Source of the DNA: Salinispora pacifica CNR114
GTDB taxonomy: Bacteria > Actinomycetota > Actinomycetes > Mycobacteriales > Micromonosporaceae
Direction of reading: 5' to 3'
Length of the DNA: 64,000 nt
NCBI RefSeq assembly: GCF_000514775.1
Contig: NZ_AZWO01000026.1
Location: 1-64,000 of the forward strand
Position 1 is the first letter of the stretch; each line of letters starts with the position of its first letter. This document shows, piece by piece, positions 54,730-64,000 of the stretch. Position numbers and translations under genes: made by a program. Below the pieces are notes generated by a model, which was given only the letters and a program-made list of their open reading frames with translations, had not been told where the DNA came from and ran no database searches.

Positions 54730-55196
54730 CGCTGCTCTCCGCCCGGCGGCAGCACCTCGTCCCCGGCGGCCTCGGGCTCCTCTTCCAGCCGGTACGGCTG
54801 GGCCTCACCCGCGTACTCGGCCCGGGTGGCGAGGCGCTGCACCTCGGCATCCGCGTGGCGGGCCTGGGCGAGCAGGTCGTCGATGTGCTTGACCTGGTCC
54901 TGAACATCGTCCAAGACGAAGGTAAGCGTCGGCGAGTGGCGCAGCCCCAGCGCCTTCCCAACGGTGCTGCGCAACATGCCCTTGGCGCTTTCCAGCGCCG
55001 CCGCGGTGCTCGCCTGGGCAGCCGCGTCGCCGAGCACCGTGTAGAAGACCGTGGCGTCGCGGAGGTCAGCGGTGATCCGCGCATCCGTGATGGTGATCAT
55101 GCCAAGCCGGGGATCCTTGATCTGGCTACGTACCACCGACGCCACCAGCTCACGCACCCGCTCCGCGTGCCGGCGCACCTTGGCCGGATCCGACAT
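54726..55196 (-). CDS. rbfA: Ribosome-binding factor A
   Basis: 156 residues. RVRELVASVVRSQIKDPRLGMITITDARITADLRDATVFYTVLG is the KH-like fold of RbfA, and the RSTVGKALGLRHSPTLTFVLDD segment contains the conserved end. A tail of about 40 residues rich in Glu and Ala follows. RbfA matures the 30S subunit's 16S rRNA 5' region. Cotranslated with nrnA by a 4-bp overlap; infB and DUF503 lie upstream. Confidence 0.95.
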   Translation of the reverse strand: MSDPAKVRRHAERVRELVASVVRSQIKDPRLGMITITDARITADLRDATVFYTVLGDAAAQASTAAALESAKGMLRSTVGKALGLRHSPTLTFVLDDVQDQVKHIDDLLAQARHADAEVQRLATRAEYAGEAQPYRLEEEPEAAGDEVLPPGGEQR

Positions 55197-55351
55197 CTCG
55201 CCACCTCCAGGCGTACCGCTCCCGGCCGCCGGGCACCAGGAGTGCCCAAGCCGCCGGCCATCACCATGAACACTACCCGCGCCGCCGGTCCGCCCGTACG
55301 TCGCCGGTGCGGTGACCGCCCACCGAGCAGCCCCGCAGCGACGCCAGTGGA

Positions 55352-55645
55352 TCAGTCGTCCGCGCCGTACAGTCGCCGCCGCACCGACAACAGATCAACC
55401 TCGGGACGGGTGGCGACCAGGCGCTCACACGAGTCGAGCACCTCGCGTACGTGCGCCGCTGTCGCGGCCACCACCGCGACGCCGATCTCCGCCCGCCCGT
55501 GCAGGTCGAGCGCCCCCACCTCGGCGGTGGAGACCTCGACGCGGCGCAGCGCCGACACGATCGGCCGAACATAGGACCTCTTGGCCTTCAGCGACCGGGA
55601 GTCGCCCGGCAGGAGAAGATCGAATACCGCGGTTCCGGTGAACAT
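55352..55645 (-). CDS. DUF503 family protein
   Basis: 97 residues with VFDLLLPGDSRSLKAKRSYVRPIVSALRR and VGALDLHGRAEIGVAVVAATAAHV, the DUF503 pattern. Proteins of this family usually sit between infB and rbfA, as here. Function is unknown; no catalytic motif is evident. It begins 34 bases after the strong infB terminator, so it must have a promoter downstream of that or be reached by read-through. Confidence 0.88.
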   Translation of the reverse strand: MFTGTAVFDLLLPGDSRSLKAKRSYVRPIVSALRRVEVSTAEVGALDLHGRAEIGVAVVAATAAHVREVLDSCERLVATRPEVDLLSVRRRLYGADD

Positions 55646-55678
55646 CGTCCCGGAGACTACGGACGAAGCCGGACATGA

Positions 55679-55714
55679 TCAAGGGGTTTACGCCGTCTGG
55701 CGTAAACCCCTTGA
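55679..55714 (-). terminator. Strong terminator after infB
   Basis: TCAAGGGGTTTACGCC (55679-55694) pairs with all 16 bases of its complement at 55699-55714 around GTCT. The hairpin starts 18 bases after the infB stop, the best intrinsic terminator structure in the window, with an A/T-rich core. Confidence 0.9.
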
Positions 55715-55731
55715 CCTGTGTCCCTACCGGA

Positions 55732-58700
55732 TCAGGCGCGCGCCTTCTCCCGCATCTCGAAGGTCTCGATCACGTCGCCGACCTGGACGTTGTTGAAACC
55801 GGCCAGGGTCAGACCACACTCGAAGCCCTCGCGCACCTCGGTCGCGTCGTCCTTGAACCGCTTGAGCGAACTGATGGTGACGTTGTCCGCCACCACCGCG
55901 CCGTCGCGCAGCAGCCGGGCCTTGGCGTTGCGTCGGAGCAGACCCGACCGGACGATGCAACCGGAGATGTTGCCGACCTTGGACGAACGGAACACCTCGC
56001 GGACCTCCGCGGTGCCCAGCTCGACCTCCTCGTACTCCGGCTTGAGCAGGCCCTTGAGCGCCGCCTCGATTTCCTCGATGGCCTGGTAGATGACGGTGTA
56101 GTACCGCATCTCCACGCCCTCGCGGTCGGCCATCTCGCGGACCTTGTTGGCGGCCCGCACGTTGAAGCCGATGATCGTGACCGCCTCCGACGAGGCGCTC
56201 GCGAGCATGACGTCGCTCTCGGTGATCGCCCCAACGCCCCGGTGGATGATCCGTAGCTGGACCTCCTCGGGGATGTCGAGGTTGAACAGGGCATCCTCGA
56301 GCGCCTCCACGGAACCGGAGACGTCGCCCTTGAGCACCAGGTTGAGCGAGGTCTTCTCGCCCGCCTTGAGCTGCTCCATGAGCGTCTCGAGGGTGGCCCG
56401 ACCACGGGAGTTGGCGAACGCCGCCGCCCGCCGCCGCGCCTGCCGCTGCTCGGCGATCTGCCGCACGGTGCGGTCGTCCTCGGCGGCCAGGAACGTGTCG
56501 CCCGCCCCCGGCACCGCGGTCAGACCCAGCACCAGCACCGGGCGAGATGGACCCGCCTCGGCGACCTGGTTGCCGTTCTCGTCGAGCATCGCCCGAACCC
56601 GGCCGTGCGCCCCACCGGCGACGATCGAGTCGCCCGCCCGCAGGGTGCCCTTCTGCACCAGCACCGTCGCCACCGCGCCCCGGCCCTTGTCCAGGTGCGC
56701 CTCGATCGCCACACCCTGCGCCGGGCCGTCGGTCGGAGCGGTCAACTCCAGCGACGCGTCCGCGGTCAGCAGCACCGCCTCGAGCAGGCTGTCGATCCCG
56801 GTACCGGGCTTGGCCGCCACGTTGACGAACATGGTGTCGCCGCCGTACTCCTCGGCGACCAGTCCGTACTCGGTCAGCTGTTGGCGGACCTTGTCCGGGT
56901 TGGCGTCCGGCTTGTCGACCTTGTTGACCGCCACCACGATCGGCACGTCGGCCGCCTTGGCGTGGTTCAACGCCTCGATCGTCTGCGGCATCACCCCGTC
57001 GTCGGCCGCGACGACCAGGATCACGATGTCGGTGACCTGGGCGCCACGGGCACGCATGGCGGTGAACGCCTCGTGACCGGGGGTGTCGATGAAGGTGATC
57101 GCCCGGTCCTGGTCCTCGTGCGGGACGTGGACCTGGTAGGCGCCGATGTGCTGGGTGATGCCACCCGCCTCGCCGGCCACCACGTTCGCCTTCCGGATCG
57201 CGTCCAGAAGCTTCGTCTTACCGTGGTCGACGTGGCCCATGACGGTAACCACCGGCGGCCGACTGACCAGACGGTCCTCCGCCACCTCGGCGTCCAGGTC
57301 GATGTTGAACTGCGCGAGCAGCTCGCGGTCCTCGTCCTCCGGGCTGACGATCTGGACGACAAAGCCCAGGTGTTCACCCAACAGCAGCAGGGTGTCGTCG
57401 GAGCAGGACTGGGTCGCGGTCACCATCTCGCCCAGGTTGAACATCTCCTGGACCAGCGAACCCGGGTTGGCGTTGATCTTGTCGGCGAAGTCCGACAGCG
57501 AGGCGCCGCGGGACAACCGGACGGTCTGACCCTGCCCCCGGGGCGCACCCGAGGACATGGTCGGGGCCGACAGGTTGTCGAACTCCTGTCTGCGCTGCTT
57601 CTTCGACTTGCGACCGCGGGTCGGCCGACCACCGGGACGCCCGAAGGCACCCGCGGCACCGCCACCGCGGCCACGGCCGCCGCCACCGGGACGGCCGCCA
57701 CCCGGGCCGCCGCGGAAACCACCGCCGCCACCACCGGGGCCGCCGCGGTAACCACCGCCGCCGCCGCCACCGGGGCCGCCGCCACCGGGGCCGCCGCGGT
57801 AGCCACCACCGCCGCCGCCACCACCGGGGCCGCCGCGGTAGCCACCACCACCGCCGCCACCGGGGCGGCCGGCGCCGGAACCGGGACGGCCGGAGCCGGG
57901 ACCGCCGGGGCGGCCGGGACGCTGGCTCGGCATGGAGGCCGGGCTCGGCCGCGGCGGCATGGAGGCCGGGCTCGGCCGCGGCGGCATGGAGGCCGGGCTC
58001 GGCCGCGGGCCACCTGCACCGGCGGCCGGGGGACGCTGCTGGCCGCCCTGGATGCCGAACGGGTTGTTACCGGCGCCGCGCGCCGGCGGACGACCGCCGG
58101 ACCGGGGACCGGGGCCCGGAGTGGGCCCGCCGGAACGTCCGGCGGCCGGAGAGCCGGGCCGGGGCGGCATCGTGCCGGGGCCGGGGCGGGGACCCGGGCG
58201 CGGACCACCCTCGGTGGGCGGCTCCCGCCGGACGTTCTCCCGCTGCTGCTGCCGGGCAGCCTGCGCGGCCTTGACCGCGGCTTCCTGCTCGGCCTTCAGC
58301 GCGGCGGCACGCGCCTCGGCGGCCGCCACCTCGATGTCGTGAGCGCTCGCCGGCTTGGCGGCCGGGGTCGCGGACTGCGGCGGACCCGGAACCGGGCCCT
58401 TGGGCTTCGGGCCGGGCGTCGGTGCACCCGGCCGCCGCGGCGGCATGGGCTTGGCCGTGACGCGGGGCCCGCCCGGGGGCGGCGCCGGGGTCGGGGTCCG
58501 GGGAGGGGTCGGAGTCGGGGTCGGGGTCGGCGGGGTCGCCGCCGGCGGAGCTGCCGGCGCGGGCGAGCCGGTGTTGTTGACGAACGCGTTACGCAGCCGT
58601 CGGGCGACCGGCGCCTCGACCGTGCTGGACGCGGACTTCACGAACTCGCCCATCTCCTTGAGCTTGGCGAGAACGGTCTTGCTTTCGACCCCGAGCTCCT

Positions 58701-58746
58701 TGGCGAGCTCGTGTACGCGGGCCTTTCCTGCCACTGCACTCCTCAT
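55732..58746 (-). CDS. infB: Translation initiation factor IF-2
   Basis: 1004 residues. The N-terminal IF2_N subdomain ([22 protein letters not shown]) is followed by about 330 disordered residues rich in Pro, Gly and Arg, including a threefold M-P-P-R-P-S-P-A-S run and G-G-G-G-Y-R-G-G-P repeats. The G domain starts near 497 with GHVDHGKT (about 501-508), then DTPGHEAF and [10 protein letters not shown], and the translation-factor barrels end with [14 protein letters not shown]-2 places initiator tRNA on the 30S. The long glycine-rich linker is typical of actinomycetes and is longer than in most bacteria. Confidence 0.97.
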   Translation of the reverse strand: MRSAVAGKARVHELAKELGVESKTVLAKLKEMGEFVKSASSTVEAPVARRLRNAFVNNTGSPAPAAPPAATPPTPTPTPTPPRTPTPAPPPGGPRVTAKPMPPRRPGAPTPGPKPKGPVPGPPQSATPAAKPASAHDIEVAAAEARAAALKAEQEAAVKAAQAARQQQRENVRREPPTEGGPRPGPRPGPGTMPPRPGSPAAGRSGGPTPGPGPRSGGRPPARGAGNNPFGIQGGQQRPPAAGAGGPRPSPASMPPRPSPASMPPRPSPASMPSQRPGRPGGPGSGRPGSGAGRPGGGGGGGYRGGPGGGGGGGGYRGGPGGGGPGGGGGGGYRGGPGGGGGGFRGGPGGGRPGGGGRGRGGGAAGAFGRPGGRPTRGRKSKKQRRQEFDNLSAPTMSSGAPRGQGQTVRLSRGASLSDFADKINANPGSLVQEMFNLGEMVTATQSCSDDTLLLLGEHLGFVVQIVSPEDEDRELLAQFNIDLDAEVAEDRLVSRPPVVTVMGHVDHGKTKLLDAIRKANVVAGEAGGITQHIGAYQVHVPHEDQDRAITFIDTPGHEAFTAMRARGAQVTDIVILVVAADDGVMPQTIEALNHAKAADVPIVVAVNKVDKPDANPDKVRQQLTEYGLVAEEYGGDTMFVNVAAKPGTGIDSLLEAVLLTADASLELTAPTDGPAQGVAIEAHLDKGRGAVATVLVQKGTLRAGDSIVAGGAHGRVRAMLDENGNQVAEAGPSRPVLVLGLTAVPGAGDTFLAAEDDRTVRQIAEQRQARRRAAAFANSRGRATLETLMEQLKAGEKTSLNLVLKGDVSGSVEALEDALFNLDIPEEVQLRIIHRGVGAITESDVMLASASSEAVTIIGFNVRAANKVREMADREGVEMRYYTVIYQAIEEIEAALKGLLKPEYEEVELGTAEVREVFRSSKVGNISGCIVRSGLLRRNAKARLLRDGAVVADNVTISSLKRFKDDATEVREGFECGLTLAGFNNVQVGDVIETFEMREKARA
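57929..58009. repeat. 27-bp tandem repeat within infB
   Basis: GGCATGGAGGCCGGGCTCGG (first 20 bases of each unit) recurs at 57929, 57956 and 57983, each 27 bp long, encoding M-P-P-R-P-S-P-A-S three times. The copies are almost identical, so the number of units may differ between strains. Confidence 0.9.
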
Positions 58747-58827
58747 TCCGAGGTCGTGCGGGCAGCACCCGCAGCGACCTCACTCGTGCACTTGAAGCCT
58801 GGTCATTTCTGCGACTTCATCGTGTGC

Positions 58828-59160
58828 TCATGTCGGTCGTCCTACCTTGCTAGCGACCCGCGTCCGGTCGGGTTGGCCGGACGTCGTGGCTGGCGCATCG
58901 AGATGCTTCACAAGCTCACCATGGTCGGGGACCCCGGTGACGCGCAACGCCCGCCCGAAAGCACGACGCCGCACCGCCTGCGTGAAGCAGGCCGGGTCTG
59001 GGTGCACGTGCGCCCCCCGACCCGGCATCCTGCGGGCTGGGTCGGGACGGAGGCTGTGACCAGCCCCGTCACCCACCGCGACAACCCGCAGCAGTTCCTT
59101 GGTTGACGCTCGAGACCGGCAACCCACACAGGTGCGCTCCGGCAGCGCGCGTCGTACCAC
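58828..59160 (-). CDS. ylxR: YlxR-family RNA-binding protein
   Basis: 110 residues with the YlxR signature RTCVGCRSRASTKELLRVVAV at the N-terminus and GRGAHVHPDPACFTQAVRRRAFGRAL in the middle; the two Cys of CVGC are kept. YlxR proteins bind RNA and modulate transcription or RNase P activity in some bacteria. It sits between nusA (15 bp) and infB as usual. Confidence 0.92.
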   Translation of the reverse strand: MVRRALPERTCVGCRSRASTKELLRVVAVGDGAGHSLRPDPARRMPGRGAHVHPDPACFTQAVRRRAFGRALRVTGVPDHGELVKHLDAPATTSGQPDRTRVASKVGRPT

Positions 59161-59175
59161 TGGGAAAGTCTACCC

Positions 59176-60219
59176 CTAGCCCCCGGAGATCGCGCGGCCC
59201 GGCTCCGGGACGTGATCGACATCCGCGTCACCCGCCGGACGGGCCGGCTCGACGTCGGAGCGGATATCGATCCGCCAACCAGTCAGTCGGGCGGCAAGCC
59301 GGGCATTCTGCCCTTCTCGCCCGATAGCCAGTGAAAGTTGGAAATCCGGCACCGTCACCCGGGCGGTACGGGAGGCCAGGTCAACCACCTCCACCCGGAG
59401 AGCCTTGGCTGGCGAGAGCGCATTACCGACGAAGGCCGCCGGATCCTCCGACCAGTCAATAATGTCGATCTTCTCCCCGTGCAGCTCACCCATGACCGCC
59501 CGCACCCGCTGCCCCATCGGCCCGATGCAGGCGCCCTTGGCGTTCACCCCCGCCGCGGTGGAGCGGACAGCGATCTTCGTGCGGTGACCTGCCTCACGGG
59601 CGATCGCGGTGATCTCCACCGTGCCGTCGGCGATCTCCGGCACCTCGAGGGCGAAGAGCTTCTTCACCAACGCCGGGTGCGAGCGGGACAGGGTCACCTG
59701 TGGACCGCGTACGCCCTTGGCCACGTGCACCACGACGCAGCGCACCCGCTCGCCGTGCGCGTACTGCTCACCGGGGACCTGCTCGGACTGGGGCAGCACC
59801 CCCTCCAGCTTGCCCAGGTCCACGCTGACGATGCCCTTCTCGGCACGCGCCTCGTGCGCCTGGACCACCCCGGTCACCAGGTCCCCGTCCCGGCCCACAT
59901 ACTCGCCGAAGTGCACCTCGTCGGTGGCCTCCCGCAGCCGCTGAAGAATCACCTGCTTGGCGGTCATCGCCGCGATCCGACCGAAGTCGTGCGGGGTGTC
60001 GTCCCACTCCCGCACCACACCGCCGTCGGGCTCCACCTCCTGGGCGAAGACCAAGGCCGCACCCGTCTTACGGTCGATCTCCACCCGGGCGTGCGGCTGC
60101 GCGCCCTCGGTGTGCCGGTACGCCGTCAGCAGCGCGGTCTCAATCGCCGCGAGGATCGTGTCGAACGGGATTTCCCGCTCACGCTCCAGTGCGCGCAGCG
60201 CCGCGAGGTCGATGTTCAC
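59176..60219 (-). CDS. nusA: Transcription termination/antitermination protein NusA
   Basis: 347 residues, the short actinobacterial form without C-terminal AR repeats. NusA_N ([29 protein letters not shown]) is followed by S1 ([31 protein letters not shown]) and two KH domains ([53 protein letters not shown]). It binds RNA polymerase to control pausing and termination. Its start overlaps the rimP stop by 4 bp. Confidence 0.96.
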   Translation of the reverse strand: MNIDLAALRALEREREIPFDTILAAIETALLTAYRHTEGAQPHARVEIDRKTGAALVFAQEVEPDGGVVREWDDTPHDFGRIAAMTAKQVILQRLREATDEVHFGEYVGRDGDLVTGVVQAHEARAEKGIVSVDLGKLEGVLPQSEQVPGEQYAHGERVRCVVVHVAKGVRGPQVTLSRSHPALVKKLFALEVPEIADGTVEITAIAREAGHRTKIAVRSTAAGVNAKGACIGPMGQRVRAVMGELHGEKIDIIDWSEDPAAFVGNALSPAKALRVEVVDLASRTARVTVPDFQLSLAIGREGQNARLAARLTGWRIDIRSDVEPARPAGDADVDHVPEPGRAISGG

Positions 60220-60869
60220 CGCTCCTCGCCCTCCACATCATCGTCGTCGTCGAAATCGCCGGCCTCGTCGGCGCCGTCAGCGCCATCCGCCTCGCCCGGG
60301 CGGGTGAACTCGACCTGCACCCGTCCTGGGCCCAACTCGGCGTAGCGCCACCCCGTCCGGCCGGCGTCGGTCTCCAACACCACCTGCTCATCGTCCACCT
60401 CGACCACCCGGCCGGTCACCTGGCGGTCGCCAACGTCCGGCCCACCCCGCACCATGACCCGGACCAGACGGCCCGCGTTCCGCCGCCAGTGTCGAGGGAG
60501 GGTGAGCGGGCGGGACACGCCCGGCGAGCTGACCTCAAGCTGGTACTCGCCGGCGACGAGGTCCCCGCGCTCCTCCTCAGCGGCGTCCAGGGCGGCGGAG
60601 ACGGCCCGCGAGACGTCGGCGACGCCGTCCAGGTCGATACCGCCATCGGCGTCGACAATCACCTGCACCACGTGGCGCCGGCCGGCCCGGGAGATCGACA
60701 GCTCCTCCAGGTCGTATCCGGCCGCACCGATGACTGGTTCGACGACCTCGTGCAACCGAGCCCGCCGGCTGGCGAGATCACCGCCGCGGCCGACCCGACC
60801 GGCGCTGCGCTGGCCACCCGTACGCCGCGGTCGCCCCGTCGGCCCGGTGGCCCGGCCACGCTGGCTCAT
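60216..60869 (-). CDS. rimP: Ribosome maturation factor RimP
   Basis: 217 residues. [57 protein letters not shown] is RimP's N-terminal domain, and [26 protein letters not shown] the junction. The Arg-rich N-terminal leader of about 35 residues and the acidic tail ([11 protein letters not shown]) are typical of actinomycetes. It acts in 30S assembly. First gene of the rimP-nusA-ylxR-infB operon; ATG at 60867-60869 is the most upstream plausible start. Confidence 0.93.
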   Translation of the reverse strand: MSQRGRATGPTGRPRRTGGQRSAGRVGRGGDLASRRARLHEVVEPVIGAAGYDLEELSISRAGRRHVVQVIVDADGGIDLDGVADVSRAVSAALDAAEEERGDLVAGEYQLEVSSPGVSRPLTLPRHWRRNAGRLVRVMVRGGPDVGDRQVTGRVVEVDDEQVVLETDAGRTGWRYAELGPGRVQVEFTRPGEADGADGADEAGDFDDDDDVEGEER

Positions 60870-61086
60870 CTAGCGCCCCTATCTGCTGTTGGCGGCGCCC
60901 GGTCGGTCGCCATAGCCACACGCCACCGGGGCGGACGCGCCGGTGGTTGCGCAGAGCGTAACGCGCTGCCCGCCAGTCGGATGGGCCGGCGCACCGACTC
61001 CGGACAACGCGGAGGTGGCCAACATGGTGTTGACTTGGACGGTGATGGGCAAAACGACGCAGCCGGACCCACTTCCGGACGGAACA

Positions 61087-61539
61087 ATGAGACATTCCCG
61101 ACGAAGAGTGCTACGAGTAGGCGCCCTCCTGACTCTCGGTGGCGCCGTACCGTCGCTCACCGGCTGTGACCTGTTCAACCAGGAACCACCCCCCGACCCA
61201 CTCGCCCCCATGGTGGACGAGGCGCTCGTGCTCGCCGCGGCCTACCGGGACGCCGCCACGACGCACCCCACGCTGGCCGGGCGGCTGACGCCGATCACCG
61301 AAGCGCACGCCGCGCACGCGGCGGAGCTCGCCCGGATCACCAAGGTGGCCCTACCGTCGGCCACCCCGACCAGCAGCACCCCCGCCAACTCCGACGCGAC
61401 CCTCACCGGGCTACGCGAACGCGAGCGGGCAGCCGGCGAGTCGGCCACCCGGGCCTGCCTGGCCGCACCGGCCGAGCGGGCCGCGCTGCTCGCCAGCATC
61501 GCCGCCGCCCGCGCCAGCCACCTGGAGGCGCTGCAGTGA
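61087..61539 (+). CDS. Tat-exported lipoprotein, ferritin-like helical (DUF4439-associated)
   Basis: 150 residues from ATG 61087 (RHSRRRVLRVGALLTLGG). R-R-R-V-L-R resembles a Tat twin-arginine signal, and LTGC is a lipobox at about residue 26-29, so it probably becomes a lipoprotein. The rest is helical, with DEALVLAAAYRDA and ITEAHAAHAAEL, similar to ferritin-like DUF4439 helices. It is translationally coupled (GTGA) to the next gene, a true DUF4439 protein. Probably an outer leaflet partner of it. Confidence 0.75.
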   Translation: MRHSRRRVLRVGALLTLGGAVPSLTGCDLFNQEPPPDPLAPMVDEALVLAAAYRDAATTHPTLAGRLTPITEAHAAHAAELARITKVALPSATPTSSTPANSDATLTGLRERERAAGESATRACLAAPAERAALLASIAAARASHLEALQ

Positions 61540-61979
61540 ACACCCCCACCCCGGGCGCGACCTCCGCCCACGCCGCCGCCCTGACCGCCGAATACGCCGC
61601 CATCTGGGCCTACGGCCCGATCGGCGTACGCCTGACCGGCCCTGACCAGGAGGCGGCCCGCGACGCCGAGGCGGCGCACCGGCGCCGTCGAGACGACCTG
61701 GTGCTGCACCTCACCGACGCAGGTGACAGCCTCCCAGCCGACCAGGCCGGCTACGCCCTGCCGTTCCCCGTCACCGACGAGGCGAGCGCCCTCCGGCTCG
61801 CCGTTGACGTCGAGGAACGCACGGCGGGATTCTGGCAGGCGGCGGTGGCCGCCACCAACGGCGCCGAACGGGAACGTGCGCTCGCGGCGCTGGTTGACTG
61901 TGCGGTGCGGGCCACCCGCTGGCGGCGAACCGCCGGGAACATCCCCCTGACCACGCCCTTCCCCGGAAGGACCGCCTGA
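61536..61979 (+). CDS. DUF4439 ferritin-like protein
   Basis: 147 residues. AALTAEYAAIWAYGPIGVRL, EAAHRRRRDDLVLHL and LAVDVEERTAGFWQAAV are the DUF4439 helices, with Glu and His spaced as in ferritin-like diiron sites. No signal peptide, so it is probably cytoplasmic while the first gene is exported. Overlap with the lipoprotein gene is 4 bp (GTGA). Whether it binds iron is inferred only. Confidence 0.82.
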   Translation: MNTPTPGATSAHAAALTAEYAAIWAYGPIGVRLTGPDQEAARDAEAAHRRRRDDLVLHLTDAGDSLPADQAGYALPFPVTDEASALRLAVDVEERTAGFWQAAVAATNGAERERALAALVDCAVRATRWRRTAGNIPLTTPFPGRTA

Positions 61980-62066
61980 CCCGTTCGGCGACGGTACGCC
62001 CCCCGGGTCGCGGTGGATGCGTTCCTCGGGTCGACCGCTGGGGCCGCAGGTCGGCAGAATGCTCCC

Positions 62067-62537
62067 ATGTCCATTCTGGGTTCCCTCACCCGCCGGGTCG
62101 GCCACCACCGCTGGTTCAGCACCGCCGCCCGGCTCCTCGTCCCGGTTGACCGCGCGGTCGGGCGGCTCAGCCGCGGGCGGGTGATCGCCCTCGGGCTTCT
62201 CCCGTCGCTGGTCATCACCACGACCGGCCGTCGCTCCGGCCAGCCCCGGAGCAACCCCCTGCTGTACGTGCCGGACGGAGACGGCTACGTGGTGGTCGGG
62301 TCGAACTGGGGACAGACCCACCAGCCCGCCTGGGCGTTGAACCTGCTCGCCAGCCCCCACGCCGAGGTGGACATCAAGGGGCGCCGGTTTCGGGTACGCG
62401 CCGACACGCCCGAGGGCGCCGAGCGGGACCGACTCTGGCAGTTGCTGGTGACCGAGTGGCCGGCCTACCAGACCTACGTGCAGCGGGCCGGCGACCGCAA
62501 GATCCACATGTTCCGGCTGGTGCCCGTCGCCGGATAA
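62067..62537 (+). CDS. Deazaflavin (F420)-dependent nitroreductase family protein
   Basis: 156 residues from ATG 62067. VITTTGRRSGQPRSNPLLYVPDGDGYVVVGSNWGQTHQPAWALNLLASPHAEVDIKG is the DDN family signature (split-barrel, F420-binding). Members reduce nitroaromatic prodrugs or quinones using reduced F420. The natural substrate here is unknown. A longer in-frame start exists at 62013 but has no support from the family. Confidence 0.9.
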   Translation: MSILGSLTRRVGHHRWFSTAARLLVPVDRAVGRLSRGRVIALGLLPSLVITTTGRRSGQPRSNPLLYVPDGDGYVVVGSNWGQTHQPAWALNLLASPHAEVDIKGRRFRVRADTPEGAERDRLWQLLVTEWPAYQTYVQRAGDRKIHMFRLVPVAG

Positions 62538-62547
62538 CCGGCTCCTC

Positions 62548-63261
62548 CTACAGCCCGCCCTGGACACCGATCAGGGTGCCGATCCCGAAGGTCGCGGCGG
62601 CGGCGAGGCCACCCAGCAGCAGCTGACGCAGGCCCGCCGCCCACCAGCGCCGGCTGGTGAACCGGGCGACGATCGCGCCGGCCAGGAAGAGGCCGAGGCC
62701 GCCGACGCCGAGCGCCAGCCAGAGACTGGTGCTGCCGAGCAGGTAGGGCAGCAGCGGCACCAGGGCGCCGACGGAGAAGCAGACAAACGACGAGAGGGCC
62801 GCCGCCCACGGGCTCGGCTGGTCGTCCGGGTTGACGCCCAACTCCTCCCGGACGTGCACCCGCAGCGCCTCCTCCGGATTACGCCGCACCACCTCCGCGA
62901 CCTGCGTCGCGAGCTCCCGGGGCAGGCCGCGGGCCACCCAGGTGTCCGCCAGTTCGCGCGCCTCGACCTCGGGGTGCCGTTCCAGCTCCCGCCGCTCCTT
63001 GGCCACCTCCGCGGCGACCTGTTCGTTGGCCGACCGGACGCTGGTGTACTCCCCCAGCCCCATGGAGATGGCGCCGGCGACCAGGCCAGCGGTGCCGGTG
63101 AGGAGCACGGCACGCGCCGACGCCCCGCCACCCCCCACCCCCGCGATCAGGGCGATGTTGGTGACCAGTCCGTCCATCGCCCCGAAAACCGCAGGTCGCA
63201 GCCAGCCGCCGGAGACGTCCGCGTGGTGTGCCTCCCGTAGCGCCGCCGGGGTCTCGGTCAC
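62548..63261 (-). CDS. VIT1/CCC1-family Fe2+/Mn2+ transporter
   Basis: 237 residues from GTG 63259-63261, overlapping the map stop by 4 bp (GTGA). [23 protein letters not shown] and [19 protein letters not shown] are the TM1 and TM2 signatures; a helical domain follows ([19 protein letters not shown]), then three TM helices. Homologues move iron or manganese out of the cytoplasm or into compartments. Coupled with map, which is itself metal dependent; the link is not established. Confidence 0.88.
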   Translation of the reverse strand: MTETPAALREAHHADVSGGWLRPAVFGAMDGLVTNIALIAGVGGGGASARAVLLTGTAGLVAGAISMGLGEYTSVRSANEQVAAEVAKERRELERHPEVEARELADTWVARGLPRELATQVAEVVRRNPEEALRVHVREELGVNPDDQPSPWAAALSSFVCFSVGALVPLLPYLLGSTSLWLALGVGGLGLFLAGAIVARFTSRRWWAAGLRQLLLGGLAAAATFGIGTLIGVQGGL

Positions 63262-64000
63262 GGCAGGGTGAGAATCTCGTAGCCGTCGTCGGTCACGAGA
63301 ATCGTGTGCTCGAACTGGGCGGTCCACTTCCGGTCCTTGGTCACCACGGTCCAGCCGTCATCCCACATGTCGTACTGGTAGGTGCCGAGGGTGATCATCG
63401 GCTCGATGGTGAAGGTCATGCCCGGCTCCATCACGTCGGTGGGCCGCGGGCTGTCGTAGTGCGGCACATAGAGCCCGCTGTGGAAGGCCTCGCCGATGCC
63501 GTGCCCGGTGAAGTCACGCACCACGCCGTAGCCGAAGCGCTTCGCGTACGACTCGATCACCCGACCGATCACGTTGATCTGCCGACCGGGGGCGACCGCC
63601 CGAATGCCGCGCATCGTCGCCTTGTGGGTCCGCTCGACCAGCAACCGGACCTCCTCGCTCACCTCACCCACACAGAAGGTGGCATCGGTGTCGCCGTGCA
63701 CCCCGTCGAGGAAGGCAGTGACATCGACGTTGATGATGTCGCCGTCCTGAAGCACCGTCGAGTCGGGGATGCCGTGGCAGATCACCTCGTTCAGGCTGGT
63801 GCAGCAGGACTTGGGAAACCCCCGGTAGCCCAGCGTTGACGGGTAGGCGCCGTGGTCGCAGAGGAACTCGTGCACCACCTTGTCGATCTCGTCGGTGGAG
63901 ACCCCCGGCTTGCAGTGTTCGCCCGCGAGCGCGATGGCCTGCGCCGCCAACCGCCCGGCGGCCCGCATCCGCTCGATGGTCTCCGGTGTCTGCACGTGTG
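63258..64000 (-). CDS. map: Methionine aminopeptidase, type I (5' end outside window)
   Basis: At least 245 residues; the frame may continue past the right edge, because GTG 63995 is possible but no Shine-Dalgarno can be seen. [20 protein letters not shown] leads the domain. The metal ligands are in [20 protein letters not shown] (two Asp), [12 protein letters not shown] (His) and [10 protein letters not shown] (Glu); the last Glu is in [11 protein letters not shown]. It removes the initiator Met of nascent proteins. Coupled to the VIT1-type transporter downstream. Confidence 0.95.
   Translation of the reverse strand, partial: HVQTPETIERMRAAGRLAAQAIALAGEHCKPGVSTDEIDKVVHEFLCDHGAYPSTLGYRGFPKSCCTSLNEVICHGIPDSTVLQDGDIINVDVTAFLDGVHGDTDATFCVGEVSEEVRLLVERTHKATMRGIRAVAPGRQINVIGRVIESYAKRFGYGVVRDFTGHGIGEAFHSGLYVPHYDSPRPTDVMEPGMTFTIEPMITLGTYQYDMWDDGWTVVTKDRKWTAQFEHTILVTDDGYEILTLP

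Noticed and set aside
57929..58009. CRISPR-like appearance of regular repeats
   Set aside because: The repeats are coding, contiguous without spacers, and lie within the infB frame.

Overview
The window is chromosomal DNA from a high-GC actinomycete, most likely Micromonosporaceae (Micromonospora or Salinispora). Reasons: strongly G/C-biased third codon positions, many GTG starts and 4-bp ATGA/GTGA gene overlaps, an XRE-DUF5753/DUF397 pair, a ClgR-PspA-PspM stress module, a bacterial Lhr helicase beside Nei2, DUF4439 ferritin-like proteins, and rimO, rnj, dapA, thyX, dapB, pnp, rpsO, ribF, truB, nusA, infB and map in an order that, from memory, resembles the mycobacterial chromosome. The genus is inferred. 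I saw no rRNA, tRNA, CRISPR array, transposase or phage gene.

Bases 1-24,150 are accessory. They start with the 3' end of a beta-propeller (FG-GAP/VCBS) repeat gene. An XRE-DUF5753 regulator/DUF397 pair follows, divergent from three overlapping small genes (proline-rich, tail-anchored, Cys-rich). Next come a secreted GDPD-CBM6 fusion, an MFS pump, a LysE exporter, a Spo0M-like protein, two CNNM/CorC-type transporters, a secreted M28 peptidase, Lhr, a SAM hydrolase, Nei2, and an oxidoreductase divergent from an MmyB-type regulator. The region ends with a large multicopper-oxidase-like protein that has lost its copper ligands and carries three FN3 domains. I consider it the most unusual gene here.

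Bases 24,150-35,650 hold the membrane-stress module (clgR, pspA, pspM), cinA, pgsA, rimO, an ornithine cyclodeaminase-like gene divergent from an SMR exporter, ftsK, and two co-transcribed YbjN-domain genes, one fused to a long helical domain.

Bases 35,650-50,500 are mostly leftward housekeeping genes: thyX-dapA-rnj (lysine/diaminopimelate synthesis, dTMP synthesis, RNA decay), a DUF2752/AlkX-like glycosylase/GT87 cluster, a GNAT gene, dapB, an M16 peptidase, pnp, rpsO, ribF and truB. A hairpin sits between rpsO and pnp.

Bases 50,500-64,000 contain the translation/transcription operon read leftward: rimP, nusA, ylxR, infB (followed by a perfect 16-bp-stem terminator), DUF503, rbfA, nrnA, two small membrane proteins and a MATE transporter. 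To the right are a Tat-lipoprotein/DUF4439 pair, a deazaflavin-dependent nitroreductase-like gene, a VIT1/CCC1-type transporter and map, which runs to the window edge.
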